From Dipodascopsis uninucleata var. uninucleata (Eukaryota; Ascomycota; Lipomycetes; Lipomycetales; Lipomycetaceae): a DNA stretch of 64,000 bases. A program made the translations under genes and the position numbers. The DNA is taken from the NCBI GenBank assembly GCA_030568195.1, contig JAJLTO010000001.1:1054001-1118000 (forward strand), given 5' to 3'. Shown here one piece after another: positions 23,901 through 34,393 of this stretch (position 1 is its first letter; every line of letters begins with the position of its first letter). The notes below the pieces were generated by a model that was given only the letters and a program-made list of their open reading frames with translations, was not told where the DNA came from and made no database searches.

Positions 23901-24927
23901 GCAAGGCGTGTTCAAATGGCTACCGACTCACTGGCTTGCAGCTCTTACAGTCATCGATGAATAAATATTGTCACATGCATCTGCTGTTCTTGCGAAGTGC
24001 GGCGGTCCTCCTGGCGAGCGACTATCTTATCTGTTGAATTGCTATTGCACGGGCCCACTAGGACGCAGCACTGTGCGACAGAGTACCCGCTGGTAAATGC
24101 GCTACCCGAGCCAGCCCTATATACTAGAGCAGTCAGTGAGGGATCTAGGATGTCAGCTTGAATACTGGCCCACAAGCTGCTACTGTGTCTCAAGGCTGCG
24201 AATCCTCTCTGTTTGGTAGTCCGATTAGTCAGGTGTAATTTATTACTCCGTGTGTTGGTCGTCGCGAAAATTGCTCCTTTTTAAAGAAGAGAACGTAATT
24301 TTTGTTCGGGAGTTGCATGCATGTGCGAGGTTCAAGGCTAATCATTAAACTCTGCGCCGCTACTATTTGTAAATACGACAATATATCCAGGCACTGAGCC
24401 GTCAGTTTTTTCTTCTAAAATAAAAAAAATCTATTCGTACTGAGCGCTCTGTTAGACTAAAAAGCTGATGGTCTGCTACAAGTTATTCGGACAGTAGGAA
24501 TCACGAGTTGCGGGATTTGGATGTCGTGTGTAATCTTAGAGATTATTATGTACACTTTGCTTCACGCCGCCGACGCATCGACTGTGACTTGGTTAAATTT
24601 TATCTGCAGCACCTCTCTACTAGTGAGAGTGTCACGCTCGTTCTGAGAGCTGGAGATATAAAACTATAGATGATCAGAGTTGTAGCGTTTTGCCGAAGAA
24701 GTGTTTATTGAACCTTTTCTTACAGCTACGACTCAAGTGATTGCAATTTCAACTGATATCGGGACCCAGATTATAAAATAGAGAGCGTGTTCCTTAAAAC
24801 AACAAAAGTCATTCGCATCTAGTAGATCTGGAGAGCATATTGTACGGCGTCCTTTTGAACTGAGAGAGAAAAATCTTTTAGAGAAAAGAGTAGAGATCTA
24901 CAGAGACACAACAAAGGCATATTGACG
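20989..24927. other. 3.9 kb divergent gap with a GC-rich core
   Basis: The region between the acyl-CoA synthetase and polyprenol reductase genes. Composition changes sharply: from about 22.1 to 24.2 kb it is clearly GC-rich, with many CpG and CAG/CGG words (for example cggcggcggcggcg near 23124), while both flanks are AT-rich. Several open frames of 60-172 codons exist on both strands but lack ATG starts, introns or recognisable motifs, as expected when GC-rich DNA has few stop codons. A perfect 22-bp palindrome lies at 22252-22273. I cannot assign a gene; a long promoter, a noncoding RNA or foreign DNA are possibilities. Confidence 0.45.
22252..22273. repeat. Perfect 22-bp palindrome
   Basis: Gcacgacagag is followed at once by its exact reverse complement ctctgtcgtgc, with no spacer. 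It lies inside the GC-rich gap. It may be a dyad site for a dimeric protein or a cruciform-forming sequence. Confidence 0.7.
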
Positions 24928-25872
24928 ATGCACTCAATATCTTTCCTAATTCAATTAACGCTGTACGGCTTTACGGCTTCGGTTCTCTTGACCAGACTGA
25001 TACCCCAGCTCCGATATCTGCTGCAATATGGCAAAACACTTCCTTCAGAGACAGCAGACCAAGGTGAAGGCGAGGAAAAGATAAAAATCAAAAAGAGAAC
25101 AAAGGTTATAAGAACGTTATTCAAACCTTTCGCAGCTACTGTACCAAAACGATTCTTCGTTCACTTCTACATTGTTTCAGTACTTTTGTCTGCATGGTCT
25201 ATATATATGGTCGTACCATGTACTTTGTTCAAGAGCTGCTCAAATGTTATGTACCTCCACCACAGAGATCGAATGGTCTTTTCCTGGCTGAGAATGTCTC
25301 TTTTTCGATGGCTTTTCTTTTTCAAAAGCGATGTGGTATCACTTCCCCGAGCTTCAACAGCCCTTATTGTCCTTTTCGTTCAGAGTGCACGCCGATGGTA
25401 CGAGTGCCTCTACGTTGAAAAGATGAGCAATACAGCAAGAATTCGTGTTGGTCACTACGTCGTTGGAATTATGTTCTACGTGGCAGCTATTCCATCGGTT
25501 TGGTGTGATGCTCTTGAGTTTGAGAATATCCATGATACTGATTTACCTCCCAGTGGAGCTATTGTCCTCTATATATTTGCAGCAATGGGTCAATTTCTAG
25601 CTCATCAGCGACTTTCTCAGCTTAAAAAGTACTCACCTCCACCTCCATCAGCCTTATTCCAATATATTGTTTGCCCTCATTATACTTGTGAGATACTCGT
25701 TTACGTTTCTATTGCTTGGATGTGCAATTTCAGTAAGGCAAGTATCTCTGTCCTCGCTTGGACTACTGTCAATCTCTGTGCCTCTGCGGAACAAAGTAGA
25801 GCATTTTATGTTTCCAAATTTGGTGAGGAATGTGTTGCGGGAAGATGGAATACCATTCCACTTCTTTGGTAA
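24928..25872 (+). CDS. DFG10: Polyprenol reductase (SRD5A3/Dfg10 family)
   Basis: Predicted ER membrane enzyme that reduces the alpha-isoprene unit on the path from polyprenol to dolichol, the lipid carrier of N-glycans and GPI anchors. It has 314 aa and no intron. The first ATG is at 24928; the frame opens two codons earlier on a non-ATG. Six or so hydrophobic helices are visible. The C-terminal steroid-5-alpha-reductase domain is recognisable: FIFAAMGQFLAH-type sequence (here IFAAMGQFLAHQRLSQLKK), then CPHYTCEILVY, and a late segment ending FYVSKFGEE and NTIPLLW. It is functionally linked to ALG7 8 kb away, which uses dolichyl phosphate. The 3' end converges on FOL1. It could also be another 5-alpha-reductase family member, but length and the PHYxxEIL context favour polyprenol reductase. 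Confidence 0.85.
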   Translation: MHSISFLIQLTLYGFTASVLLTRLIPQLRYLLQYGKTLPSETADQGEGEEKIKIKKRTKVIRTLFKPFAATVPKRFFVHFYIVSVLLSAWSIYMVVPCTLFKSCSNVMYLHHRDRMVFSWLRMSLFRWLFFFKSDVVSLPRASTALIVLFVQSARRWYECLYVEKMSNTARIRVGHYVVGIMFYVAAIPSVWCDALEFENIHDTDLPPSGAIVLYIFAAMGQFLAHQRLSQLKKYSPPPPSALFQYIVCPHYTCEILVYVSIAWMCNFSKASISVLAWTTVNLCASAEQSRAFYVSKFGEECVAGRWNTIPLLW

Positions 25873-26263
25873 AGTCAAGCTAGAGCATGTCTCTCTTAGC
25901 ATCCCTCTTTTCTCTTCTCTTTCTTTTCTCTTCATGTCTCTCTGGCTTCCGTCTACCTCAGATATCCTTTCCAGAGAACTTCTCTTTGTCTCTTTTGTGT
26001 AGCAATATTTGGTATGTTGTCTGACATTGAAGAAACATAACGTGTAAAAAATCGTTTGTAATAAATGAATAGATCATAATGTTTTTTGTTTATAGATTGA
26101 CTATAGATCGATGAATTGTACATATCTTTCTTTTTGTCATATGTATAATTCTATGACGGAGTTGAAGAACGGAAATGGATAGATTTCAAATTAGTTTACT
26201 ATCAGATTACATTGGACGCATGCATTTTATTCGGATAAACCTCAATACCTCATTATTTTCATT
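25873..26263. other. Convergent intergenic region, no gene seen
   Basis: 391 bp between two stop codons. It starts with a pyrimidine-rich (ctctttct) run near 25905-25935 and then becomes AT-rich, consistent with 3' UTRs. No other feature was found. Confidence 0.6.
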
Positions 26264-28597
26264 CTAAGCTAGACAAGTCTTATAAATGGCATCTGCCATT
26301 TTCACAACTTCTTCCATTTCTTTAACATCGTGAACGCGGATGATATCAGCGCCACCAGCAATACAAGATACAACTGTTGCTCCAGTTCCTAGGACTCTGT
26401 CGCGTGGTTCTTTAACACCCGTAATATCTCCAACGAACTTCTTTCTGCTCGAACCTAAGAGCCAAGGAAGACCCTCGAATTCAGGTCTTGAGATTCTTAA
26501 CCTTTTGAGTTCTCGAATTAACGCCAAATTTTGAATTTGGTTTTTAGCAAATCCAATACCAGGATCAAGAATTATATTCCATCTTTTGATACCTGCTCGT
26601 TCTGCTTCTCGTACTCTGGTCGCTAATTCCTCTGCTACACCAGAAATGACATCATTATCTTTATATTTGGTTAGTTTCGACATAGTCTGAGGCGTGCCCC
26701 TCATGTGCATCAAGATTATTGGTACGTCTAATTTTGCCGCAGTCGTAAGCATGTCCGGATCGAGCAAACCTGCTGAAACATCATTAATAATATCAGCACC
26801 AGCATTGATGGCACCTTCTGCGACTGACGCATAATATGTATCTACCGAAATAGCAACATCATCAAATTCTGGCAGAGAACGCAATAATTTAATAGCTGGT
26901 AATACTCGTGATAATTCGATATCTGGCCCTGGATTGGTGGATTTTGGATTAGTACTCTGGCCGCCAATATCAATGATGATCGCTCCATCCTTAATAAACT
27001 GTCTTGCAACCGAAATAATTTCGTCATCCGATAGATAGGAACCTCCATCAGAGAACGAATCAGGCGTAACATTCAAGATTGCCATTATACCTGTAGGAGT
27101 TCTCTTATGTTGTACTGTGTCAAAAACCAGCTGTCTCGAAGGCTTTCCCTCACGAAGAAGGGGTACAACAGACACCAGATCTGACTTAGACGGATCTGAA
27201 GGCGGACATATATGCTCGAAATGCTCCTTAATGGATAAGGTAGTCACCGGATGTATATAGTTACCTGCTATCTCTACCAGGGGCCGCAAAACAAACTCAC
27301 GTTCTAGCATGAGTAAGTGAGGGATGGATAGGATCTCGCCATCCCTCACAGTAGTGTCGTCGTATAGAAGGATATCTAAATCGATTGTTCGAGGACCCTT
27401 ATCTATCAACTTCACTCTGCCAAGTGCATTTTTTTCAACATCCTGGCATGCACGTAAAAGTTCATGAGGTGTGAGTTTCGTAGCAACTTTACATACAGCA
27501 TTAAGGAACATCGGCTGATCCTCTACATACATAGGTGCGCTTTCGTACAATGAGGATGTTTGGAGTATCCGAATATTTCTGTTCTCTAGCTCGACAAGAG
27601 CAGCAGATAACAACGCAGCCCGCTCACCCAGATTACTTCCCATACCTAAATACGCAACATGTTCACCATTTAGAGGCTTGGTCTTATCAGAAAGATTACC
27701 AAATGCTGCGCTAGTACTATAATATCGCTTAGATCTTGTAACTTGGACTGATGGTCCAGCAGCAAATGCAATTGCTCTTGGCTTCTCGGCCTTCACAGTT
27801 GTCTGATCAGCATTTTCTTCGACACAGAGATATCGAGCTAATTCTGTAACAAGAGCCTCAATCGTTTGATATGATGAACTCTCCACAATATTTGTGACTC
27901 TATCCGTAACATGAACAAGATCGATGTTAACAGATTCTGGTAAGACTAACTCATAACTGATAACGACTTCTTGCTTCTCAAGACGCTCCCACGGATTTAC
28001 ACCGATTATAGTATATACCCGTAAATTTTCGACGAAGGAACTTACTTCGCCTGCTGGATTGCAGTTGATAACAACAGAATCGCTTCCGTAAGGTGTGAAT
28101 CTATGCTTCGTAAGCTCAACTCCCGAAGAATCTGCTCGCAAGAGTTTTTTGGGAAAAGACAGGCGTAGCTTGATATGCTCAGCACCTATCTTGAAACAAG
28201 CATCAATTACCGCATTTGCCAGACGTTTAGGTGTCCATTCATTAGCTTCATCCTCTGATAGTTCATTATTCTCGACCACAGCAGCTATTGCTTTCGTCAA
28301 ACTGCCATAATGTACTGATTCGGCAACTAAATCTGATTTTCCTGCTAATGCCACGGGAGCCCGTACAGATACATTAACAACAATTGGTTGCCTCTTATTA
28401 GCTCTATGCCATGTATCTGGACCAGTTAAAAGCGACTGGAGTTCCAAATTCCGGATAGATATTACATCAGGCGGGAGAAGAGGCGGCAGTGGTGTACTCA
28501 TAGCTATGGTTGACTTCAATTTCAACTGTTGAGCGCTGAAACGTGACAGAGGACGGCTCAAAGTGTTGAAGATGCTTAGTCCAACTCGACCTGGCAT
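26264..28597 (-). CDS. FOL1: Trifunctional folate synthesis enzyme (DHNA-HPPK-DHPS)
   Basis: Combines dihydroneopterin aldolase, hydroxymethyl-dihydropterin pyrophosphokinase and dihydropteroate synthase, three consecutive steps to folate. A single exon encodes 777 aa. Two aldolase-like repeats lie at about 45-175 and 185-285, as in other fungal enzymes. HPPK runs from about 312 to 465, with AYLGMGSNLGERAALL, SLYESAPMY, QPMFLNAV and GPRTIDLDILLYDD. DHPS runs from about 500 to 777, with GIMAILNVTPDSFSDGG, IINDVSAG, ILDPGIGF, LLGSSRKKF and the C-terminal IIRVHDVKE. The pterin-diphosphate loop reads GGQSTNPKS instead of the usual STRPG-like form (see findings). The first 35 residues are Ser/Arg/Leu-rich without acidic residues, a likely mitochondrial presequence, consistent with the mitochondrial location known in yeast. 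The first ATG is at 28597. Confidence 0.96.
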   Translation of the reverse strand: MPGRVGLSIFNTLSRPLSRFSAQQLKLKSTIAMSTPLPPLLPPDVISIRNLELQSLLTGPDTWHRANKRQPIVVNVSVRAPVALAGKSDLVAESVHYGSLTKAIAAVVENNELSEDEANEWTPKRLANAVIDACFKIGAEHIKLRLSFPKKLLRADSSGVELTKHRFTPYGSDSVVINCNPAGEVSSFVENLRVYTIIGVNPWERLEKQEVVISYELVLPESVNIDLVHVTDRVTNIVESSSYQTIEALVTELARYLCVEENADQTTVKAEKPRAIAFAAGPSVQVTRSKRYYSTSAAFGNLSDKTKPLNGEHVAYLGMGSNLGERAALLSAALVELENRNIRILQTSSLYESAPMYVEDQPMFLNAVCKVATKLTPHELLRACQDVEKNALGRVKLIDKGPRTIDLDILLYDDTTVRDGEILSIPHLLMLEREFVLRPLVEIAGNYIHPVTTLSIKEHFEHICPPSDPSKSDLVSVVPLLREGKPSRQLVFDTVQHKRTPTGIMAILNVTPDSFSDGGSYLSDDEIISVARQFIKDGAIIIDIGGQSTNPKSTNPGPDIELSRVLPAIKLLRSLPEFDDVAISVDTYYASVAEGAINAGADIINDVSAGLLDPDMLTTAAKLDVPIILMHMRGTPQTMSKLTKYKDNDVISGVAEELATRVREAERAGIKRWNIILDPGIGFAKNQIQNLALIRELKRLRISRPEFEGLPWLLGSSRKKFVGDITGVKEPRDRVLGTGATVVSCIAGGADIIRVHDVKEMEEVVKMADAIYKTCLA

Positions 28598-29087
28598 GAA
28601 ATGCAATTATTCAATTAGCTGGTTTCATACCAATATCTAAATGTCAAATACTTGCAAAAATACAATGTATTAATTTCACGGCGCCTTCCTAGGCAAGACT
28701 ATAAACCAAAAGCACTCGTCGTGTTAATTTTAAGCTGCTTTTAGTAATCTGGAGCTACAAAAAGGTTTAGTCAGGGTTTCGCGTACCCTTAAATTCGAGA
28801 GGTATATGTGACAGCTTCGCAAGTTCAGATACAACTATAGAAGATACTGACTCTACAGGAATGGATTACCAAAGCTTAAAATTGATCTAAGTGCTTGTAG
28901 TACTATACTCAGTTAAACAAGGAATAAAATGCCTAATAACAGTACATAAAATAGATATGATAAATTGACGCAGCCCCCTGATCGCCCCCCCGCCAAAAAA
29001 AAAAATTCTAACCATAAATACAAAAATTAATAAGCATTGAACATACTAAATAAAATATCAGTACAGTAATATGGCATGATAAGTTCA
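28598..29087. other. FOL1 upstream region with homopolymer runs
   Basis: 490 bp between FOL1 and the Leu3-like gene, both on the minus strand, so it holds the FOL1 promoter and the other gene's 3' end. It contains a C7 run directly followed by an A11-12 run near 28984-29006. No gene was seen. Confidence 0.5.
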
Positions 29088-31837
29088 CTAAGATGCAATT
29101 AACCGGTCAGACTCTGAGACCATGTGTAATCCTTCTGGATCTGGTGGAGGATCAATAAATATAGAAATATCATCCCATAAAACCCCGATTTCATTGGAAT
29201 CGAGATATAAATGGTCGAACGCTACAGAGTCATTATCCAGGAACCCAATCAAATCATCAGTATCCATGGATGGAAGTTGGTGCTGCTGTGATAGAAATGA
29301 GGGCGGCTGTTGTTGCGCCGGAGGCTCTTTTGACGTAGCATCCAGTACCGAATCTGATGGCGTAGCATTGTCAAGACTATCCTGTCCAGCAAATTTTGAC
29401 CCCTGATTTTGCACAGATGTTGAACTTAACGAGATGCTCTCAATTGAATATGGAAGCTTTTGCTGCTGTTCAAAAGAAGGTCCATAGGCACTATTATTGC
29501 TATCCAAAAGAGCCATTACGCCTCTAGTATTTCGAAGCTCTGGAACTGGTCCTTCACGAGCCTGTAATCGCGGCGATGTAACTTTTGACTGTTGTTGTCG
29601 CTGCTGTTGATTTTGATATCTTCTTTGTTGTTGTAAGTGTAGGACAGTCGCGAGATGCTGCTGATTGTTATTCGAATTCGTAGGCGGTGTATGAAAAGTA
29701 CCGTATCTCTCACGCCATACCCAGATACTATCATAAAATACACTTACAGCCATTCTCGATCTCAGTTTCAGTTTCGGAGTTATGTACTTATCTTTACCTT
29801 CTTTTACGGCTTCCATCTGATCTAAAACATGAAGCTTCCAGGACTGAAACATTATGGTCGACACTCTGATTGGAAAATCGCTATCTTTGAACGACATTTT
29901 TCTTAATAGAGCAATAGCACAAGCAAAATGTCTCTTTCCAGAGCTGATATCAAGTTTTTCGGACAGTGCCGAGAACTGCAATTTCAAAATAACGAAGGAA
30001 GCAAGGACGATACCCAACTGCATGAATAATGGAAGATATAATAAGGTAGAGCATGAACCATCAGGTCCGATCGACTCGTCCATAGATTCCACCAGTGATA
30101 TAGTACTGATAGATGCTTGATATGCGAGATACAATAGCTCTGAGCTTTGCTCTGGTTCATCATCAAGAAATGCGTACGAAAGTAATTGCACTCTTGTGAT
30201 GTGACTAACTAACTTGTTAACATCAGAAGTACTACCAATTTTTAGTTCAAGCTCATCTAATTCTTTAAGCAGTACAGGTATTGTTGATCTCCTCGAAAAC
30301 GTGTCAACATTTCCACAAATATCGGCAACATTTCGACTTAAAAGCCTAACCATTTTATCGCAAAATTGAGCGAGCTGTACTTGGACGCGAAGCCCATCGG
30401 GCATTGCGACAAATGACTGCCCATTAATTGCACTTTGAACTGTCCATTCATACAAAGTGAATGCAGGATAACCAAGGGCCATAGATAGGAATTGCGACGT
30501 TATATTACAGGAAACCCAGGTCTTTATCTGCTCCTGAATCTCATCCAGGGTTGGGCTGACTTTAACTCTTCCAAAGTCTTGCGTCTTCCCAGGACAGTGA
30601 AACCCGAGCTTGACAGCATTGAACATCGCCAGACCGCAGGCGTTCCAGCACGGATCTGAATTGAGCGATCCTGCGGGAGGAGGCCAAAGGGTGTAAATTA
30701 AAATAGCTTGAACGTCGTATACGGTACGTAATGGCTGGTTCAGTTGACGAGCCACAAGATCGCGGACTTTCGATGATAATATTGGAAATAGCGTATTATC
30801 TGTATGGATCCTAGAAGAGGTTTCCAATATAATCCAGAACAATATCTCGGATCTATTGTAAATAAAATCAGGACCCTTAGAAAGATCAATCACAGGCAAG
30901 AACTTGTGATAATGAGTCTGAAACTCGAGGAAAAGACCGACTATCTGTTCTTTCTGGACAGTAAAGCCTTCTAAAGTTCTTGCAGTGATAACGTGAAGAG
31001 ATGGGTTGAACATCCTTTCAGTACTAAAAGATGCCGAATAGATGGACTTATTACTTGATGAGCGCTTTCTCTTATTACTATTAGAACCAGGATTAACATC
31101 GTTATTGACGGTATTACTGCCATTATTTATCATGCCTACTAGCCTGTTCGAACTGTCGTCAAATTCATCGATCTCACTCTTACTAGACTGTAATAAGTTT
31201 TCGTTCTCAGAGGTAGTCTGTAAAGGCGTAGAAGAGCCGGAGGTACTATTACCGCGAGCTAAATCAAGAAGGGTCCTCGATACTAGATCCTGCTCAGAGC
31301 TTTGAACATCTAGTGACCGTCGAAGTTGTTCAACCTCTTTTTCGATTTCAGCCATTCGTGCCCTTTTATAAGTTCTCTTGAAGTCGCTCTTGATTGAACA
31401 GCGCAGTTTTCTTTTAGCACATCTAGTACAAGCACCTGGTGCCCGCTCAAAAGCATCGCATTTAACCTGGAAGTACAGGTTTCGTTAGTCTCTTATGTCA
31501 AATGGTATATCTCGCAAGCTAAAAGCTCAAAAATAAAAAAAATTGTTCTCGTTGCTACCTTCTGTTGCCTACATTCTATGCATGCGATCTTACGCTGGCG
31601 GTTGTGTGGACCACTAGATGTATCATCTGGTGACTGAGATGCACCGTCTCCATCACTACTTAATGGTACCGAGCCTACTGATCCAGGCGTATGAGCCAGA
31701 GCGGATGAGCCCGGGGATGCTATTAGGTCTAGTCCTTGCGGTTGATGATGTTGCTTTGATACTGGCTCCGGTGTTTCATTGGTCTTCTGTTGTAATAGGG
31801 ACGCCGAAGGTTCCATAGATGGTCTAGAATCCATCAT
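29088..31837 (-). CDS. LEU3: Leu3-type Zn2Cys6 transcription factor
   Basis: Predicted regulator of branched-chain amino-acid and nitrogen genes. Known Leu3 binds CCGGNNCCGG and is switched from repressor to activator by alpha-isopropylmalate. Exons 31559-31837 and 29088-31466 are joined in phase 0 across a 92-nt intron (ACTAAC branch, CCAG acceptor), giving 885 aa. The binuclear cluster is rebuilt by the splice: Cys86, 89, 96, 106, 109 and 116 (CIECRQQK then VKCDAFERAPGACTRC). It is followed by SDFKRTYKRARMAEIEKEVE, very close to the Leu3 linker and dimerisation helix. The middle domain also follows Leu3 (EILFWIILETSSR, AILIYTLWPPPAG, GKTQDFGRVKV). The C-terminal third has Gln-rich runs and ends in an acidic segment (DLIGFLDNDSV, VLWDDISIFIDPPP), a likely activation domain. 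The frame opens 17 codons upstream without an ATG, so an extra 5' exon is possible. Confidence 0.88.
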
Positions 31838-32130
31838 TATGGAGCCTTCATTAGAATACACCGGTTTCAATTCTATATTTGGGTTCAAAACGTAGCTATC
31901 TATTTGCTAAAATATATTAAAAGCAGAATCTGAGATTTGATAGTCATTATTATTTCTGGCGAAAGCGGCCCGAAAATTTATATCCAAACCCTAGATACAG
32001 TGAACACCTGTATTACTCAACGAAAATTGGAACATAAGATCCAGAGTAATATTCAAGGGATATCGTCATCTGCAAGGGTGCTTATTGCTAATTGAGAAGA
32101 GCAGAGTATACAGAGGACACTCGAACTGAA
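31838..32130. promoter_or_regulatory. Shared divergent promoter of the Leu3-like gene and a vacuolar transporter gene
   Basis: Only 293 bp separate the two start codons, so the genes probably share regulatory sites. I found no CCGGNNCCGG site by eye. The 5' UTRs and any upstream exon of the Leu3-like gene would also lie here. Confidence 0.6.
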
Positions 32131-34009
32131 ATGAGTGTGGAAGAGGTTCCAATCAGTGCCACTGTGGCTATGAATAGGTCTGCGGATGTGGAATCTGCAG
32201 TAATCGACGAAGATATTGAAGATGCAACTGCCCCTCTTCTACCCAGCGATACGAGAGCTACACTACCAAATCCTTTCGAATCTAGACGCTCTTCGGATTC
32301 TTCATCATTTTCCATATCGCTTACTTCTTCTACGCGTGGAATTGCACCCTCTGCTTCGAGCATTAATGGCCAAACTGAGCTGTCAAATGCTCATCTGATA
32401 ACGGTGTGCTCGTCGTTGTATATTGGAGTATTCTTATCAGCCCTCGATGGCACCATCGTCGCCACCCTTTTAGCCCATATGGCTTCAGATTTCTCTTCTT
32501 TTCAAAACGTTTCTTGGATTGCGACAGCTTATTTGATTGCATGTGCTGCATTCCAACCACTATATGGTCGATTGACCGATATTTTCGGCCGAAAGCCAGG
32601 CTTGCTGTTTAGTAATGTAAGACGCGGTTCCATAAACTTAACTTTACTAATTCTCTTATTGTGATGCATAGATCATTAACTAACGCATTGTTATTTGCCT
32701 TAAGATTATGTTTGGCATTGGGTGTCTTGGCTGTGGCCTAGCTACAAATTTTTGGTTCCTCGTATTTTCACGAGTCGTATCTGGAATCGGCGGTGGTGGG
32801 CTTAATGCCTTAGCTACCATTACATTGTCTGATCTTATTCCTTTGCGGAAGAGAGGCGTTCTTCAGGGTTTTAGCAATATTATGTACGGTACTGGAGCAG
32901 CGCTTGGAGGAATTTTTGGAGGTAGTGTGACTGCATACTTCGGCTGGCGATGGGCCTTTTTGTTACAAGTCCCGTTTATAGTTATGTCCACTTTAGTAAT
33001 ATTTTTCGTTCTAAACTTGCCTATAAAACCAGTTGGTTATGAATCTGATATTGCTGCTGAATACGCCCGTGAGGAGCGCCTTTTGAAGCGAGTAGACTTT
33101 GCGGGAGCGTTTACGTTGGTGCTGTCTCTTGTACTCTTCTTATTTGCTGTATCTATTGGTGGTAATCAAGTACCTTGGACAAGTCCAATCGTCTTAATTA
33201 CACTACCGTTATCCGCATTGATAATGGTTTTGTTTGCATATATCGAGCTTAAGGTTGCTAGCGAGCCTATCATTCCTGTGATGTTGCTAAAGGACAGAAC
33301 TGTTTTTGGTGCAGCGTTTACAAATTGGTTTATGACAATGGCAGTTTATTCGTTACTATTCTTCATACCTCTTTATTTTGTTTCTGTTAGAGATGCATCG
33401 GAAACAGAGGCTGGAATCAGCTTAATCTCAAATTTTATTGGAGTTGCCGCTGGTTCATTTGGCTCAGGCGTATACATGAGAAATACAGGGAGATACTATA
33501 GTCTCTCAGTTTCACTGGCCGTAGTATTTATTATTGGGTGCGGATTGATATGTACATTTGGATTTTTGACTCCTATCTTCACAGTTTTATTCTATACTTT
33601 ATTTATTGGTGTGTCATACGGTGCATTATTGACCATTACTTTAATTGCTCTCATTGCGGCTGTTCCACAGAAGTATCAAGCAGTAACAACTTCTATCCAA
33701 TATGCATTCAGAGGGGCAGGATCCACATTAGGAGTAGCATTATCTACAAGCTTATTTCAGAATGTATTATATTCGGCACTTAAGACCCGAATAATTGGAA
33801 GTGATGCTGAAGATTTAATCAGCCGCATTATGAAGAATCTTGGTGAAGTCACAACGGCTCCTTCGTTTCTTCGCCCTGCCATTCGTGAATCTTATCTCGA
33901 GGCTTCTAGAGCTGTATTTGTTTTATGTTTTGTCCTGGCCGTCGCAACCGGTGGCACAACTCTACTGATGCGAGAGCACTTACTTCATTCTACTCTTGAT
34001 CGAAGATGA
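32131..34009 (+). CDS. MFS DHA2-type vacuolar basic amino-acid transporter (Vba/Fnx-like)
   Basis: Probable proton-coupled importer of basic amino acids into the vacuole, as known for Vba1-3 and fission-yeast Fnx1. Exons 32131-32616 and 32705-34009 are joined in phase 0 (donor GTAAGA, ACTAAC branch, TTAAG acceptor), giving 596 aa. The N-terminal 90 residues are cytosolic, acidic and Ser-rich, and include APLLPS-like sequence of the kind that can direct proteins to the vacuole. The first helix carries the DHA2 motif LSALDGTIVATLLAHM (conserved Asp-x-Thr-Ile-Val). Then come VSWIATAYLIACAAFQPLYG and the MFS loop motif GRLTDIFGRKPGLL. The GIGGGGLNALATITLSDLIP helix follows. About 14 membrane segments are predicted. 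The ATG at 32131 is the first in frame. Confidence 0.88.
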
Positions 34010-34393
34010 ACCACTATTTAGAATTGTTGGCAGTGCCCATCGGACGTTAATATTACGTTGCCAGTTTAATAAGTTCCCGTAAACTTTTTGCAATTATCTA
34101 TTAGATCTTGGGTTTTATTTCGTGTGATATGGTTTTCTTGGATATTTTACATTTTGTATTCTATATATAGTATCTTACTAGAATTAAATTATATTATAAT
34201 ATTATCTTGCATCAGAATACTAGATCACAGAATTCTTATGTAGATGGTAAATGATAAGAGATACATATACTATCACGGAACTATCATCCGAATTAGGTCT
34301 CAAAGTTTCCAAATAGAGCCAAAACTATGTTCTATATCTACTAAGTATTAAATATCATAAAATCAACTTCATATCTTGCTTACAAATTCACGT
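34010..34393. other. Convergent intergenic region, no gene seen
   Basis: 384 bp of very AT-rich 3' flanking DNA between two convergent transporter genes; nothing else is recognisable. Confidence 0.6.
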
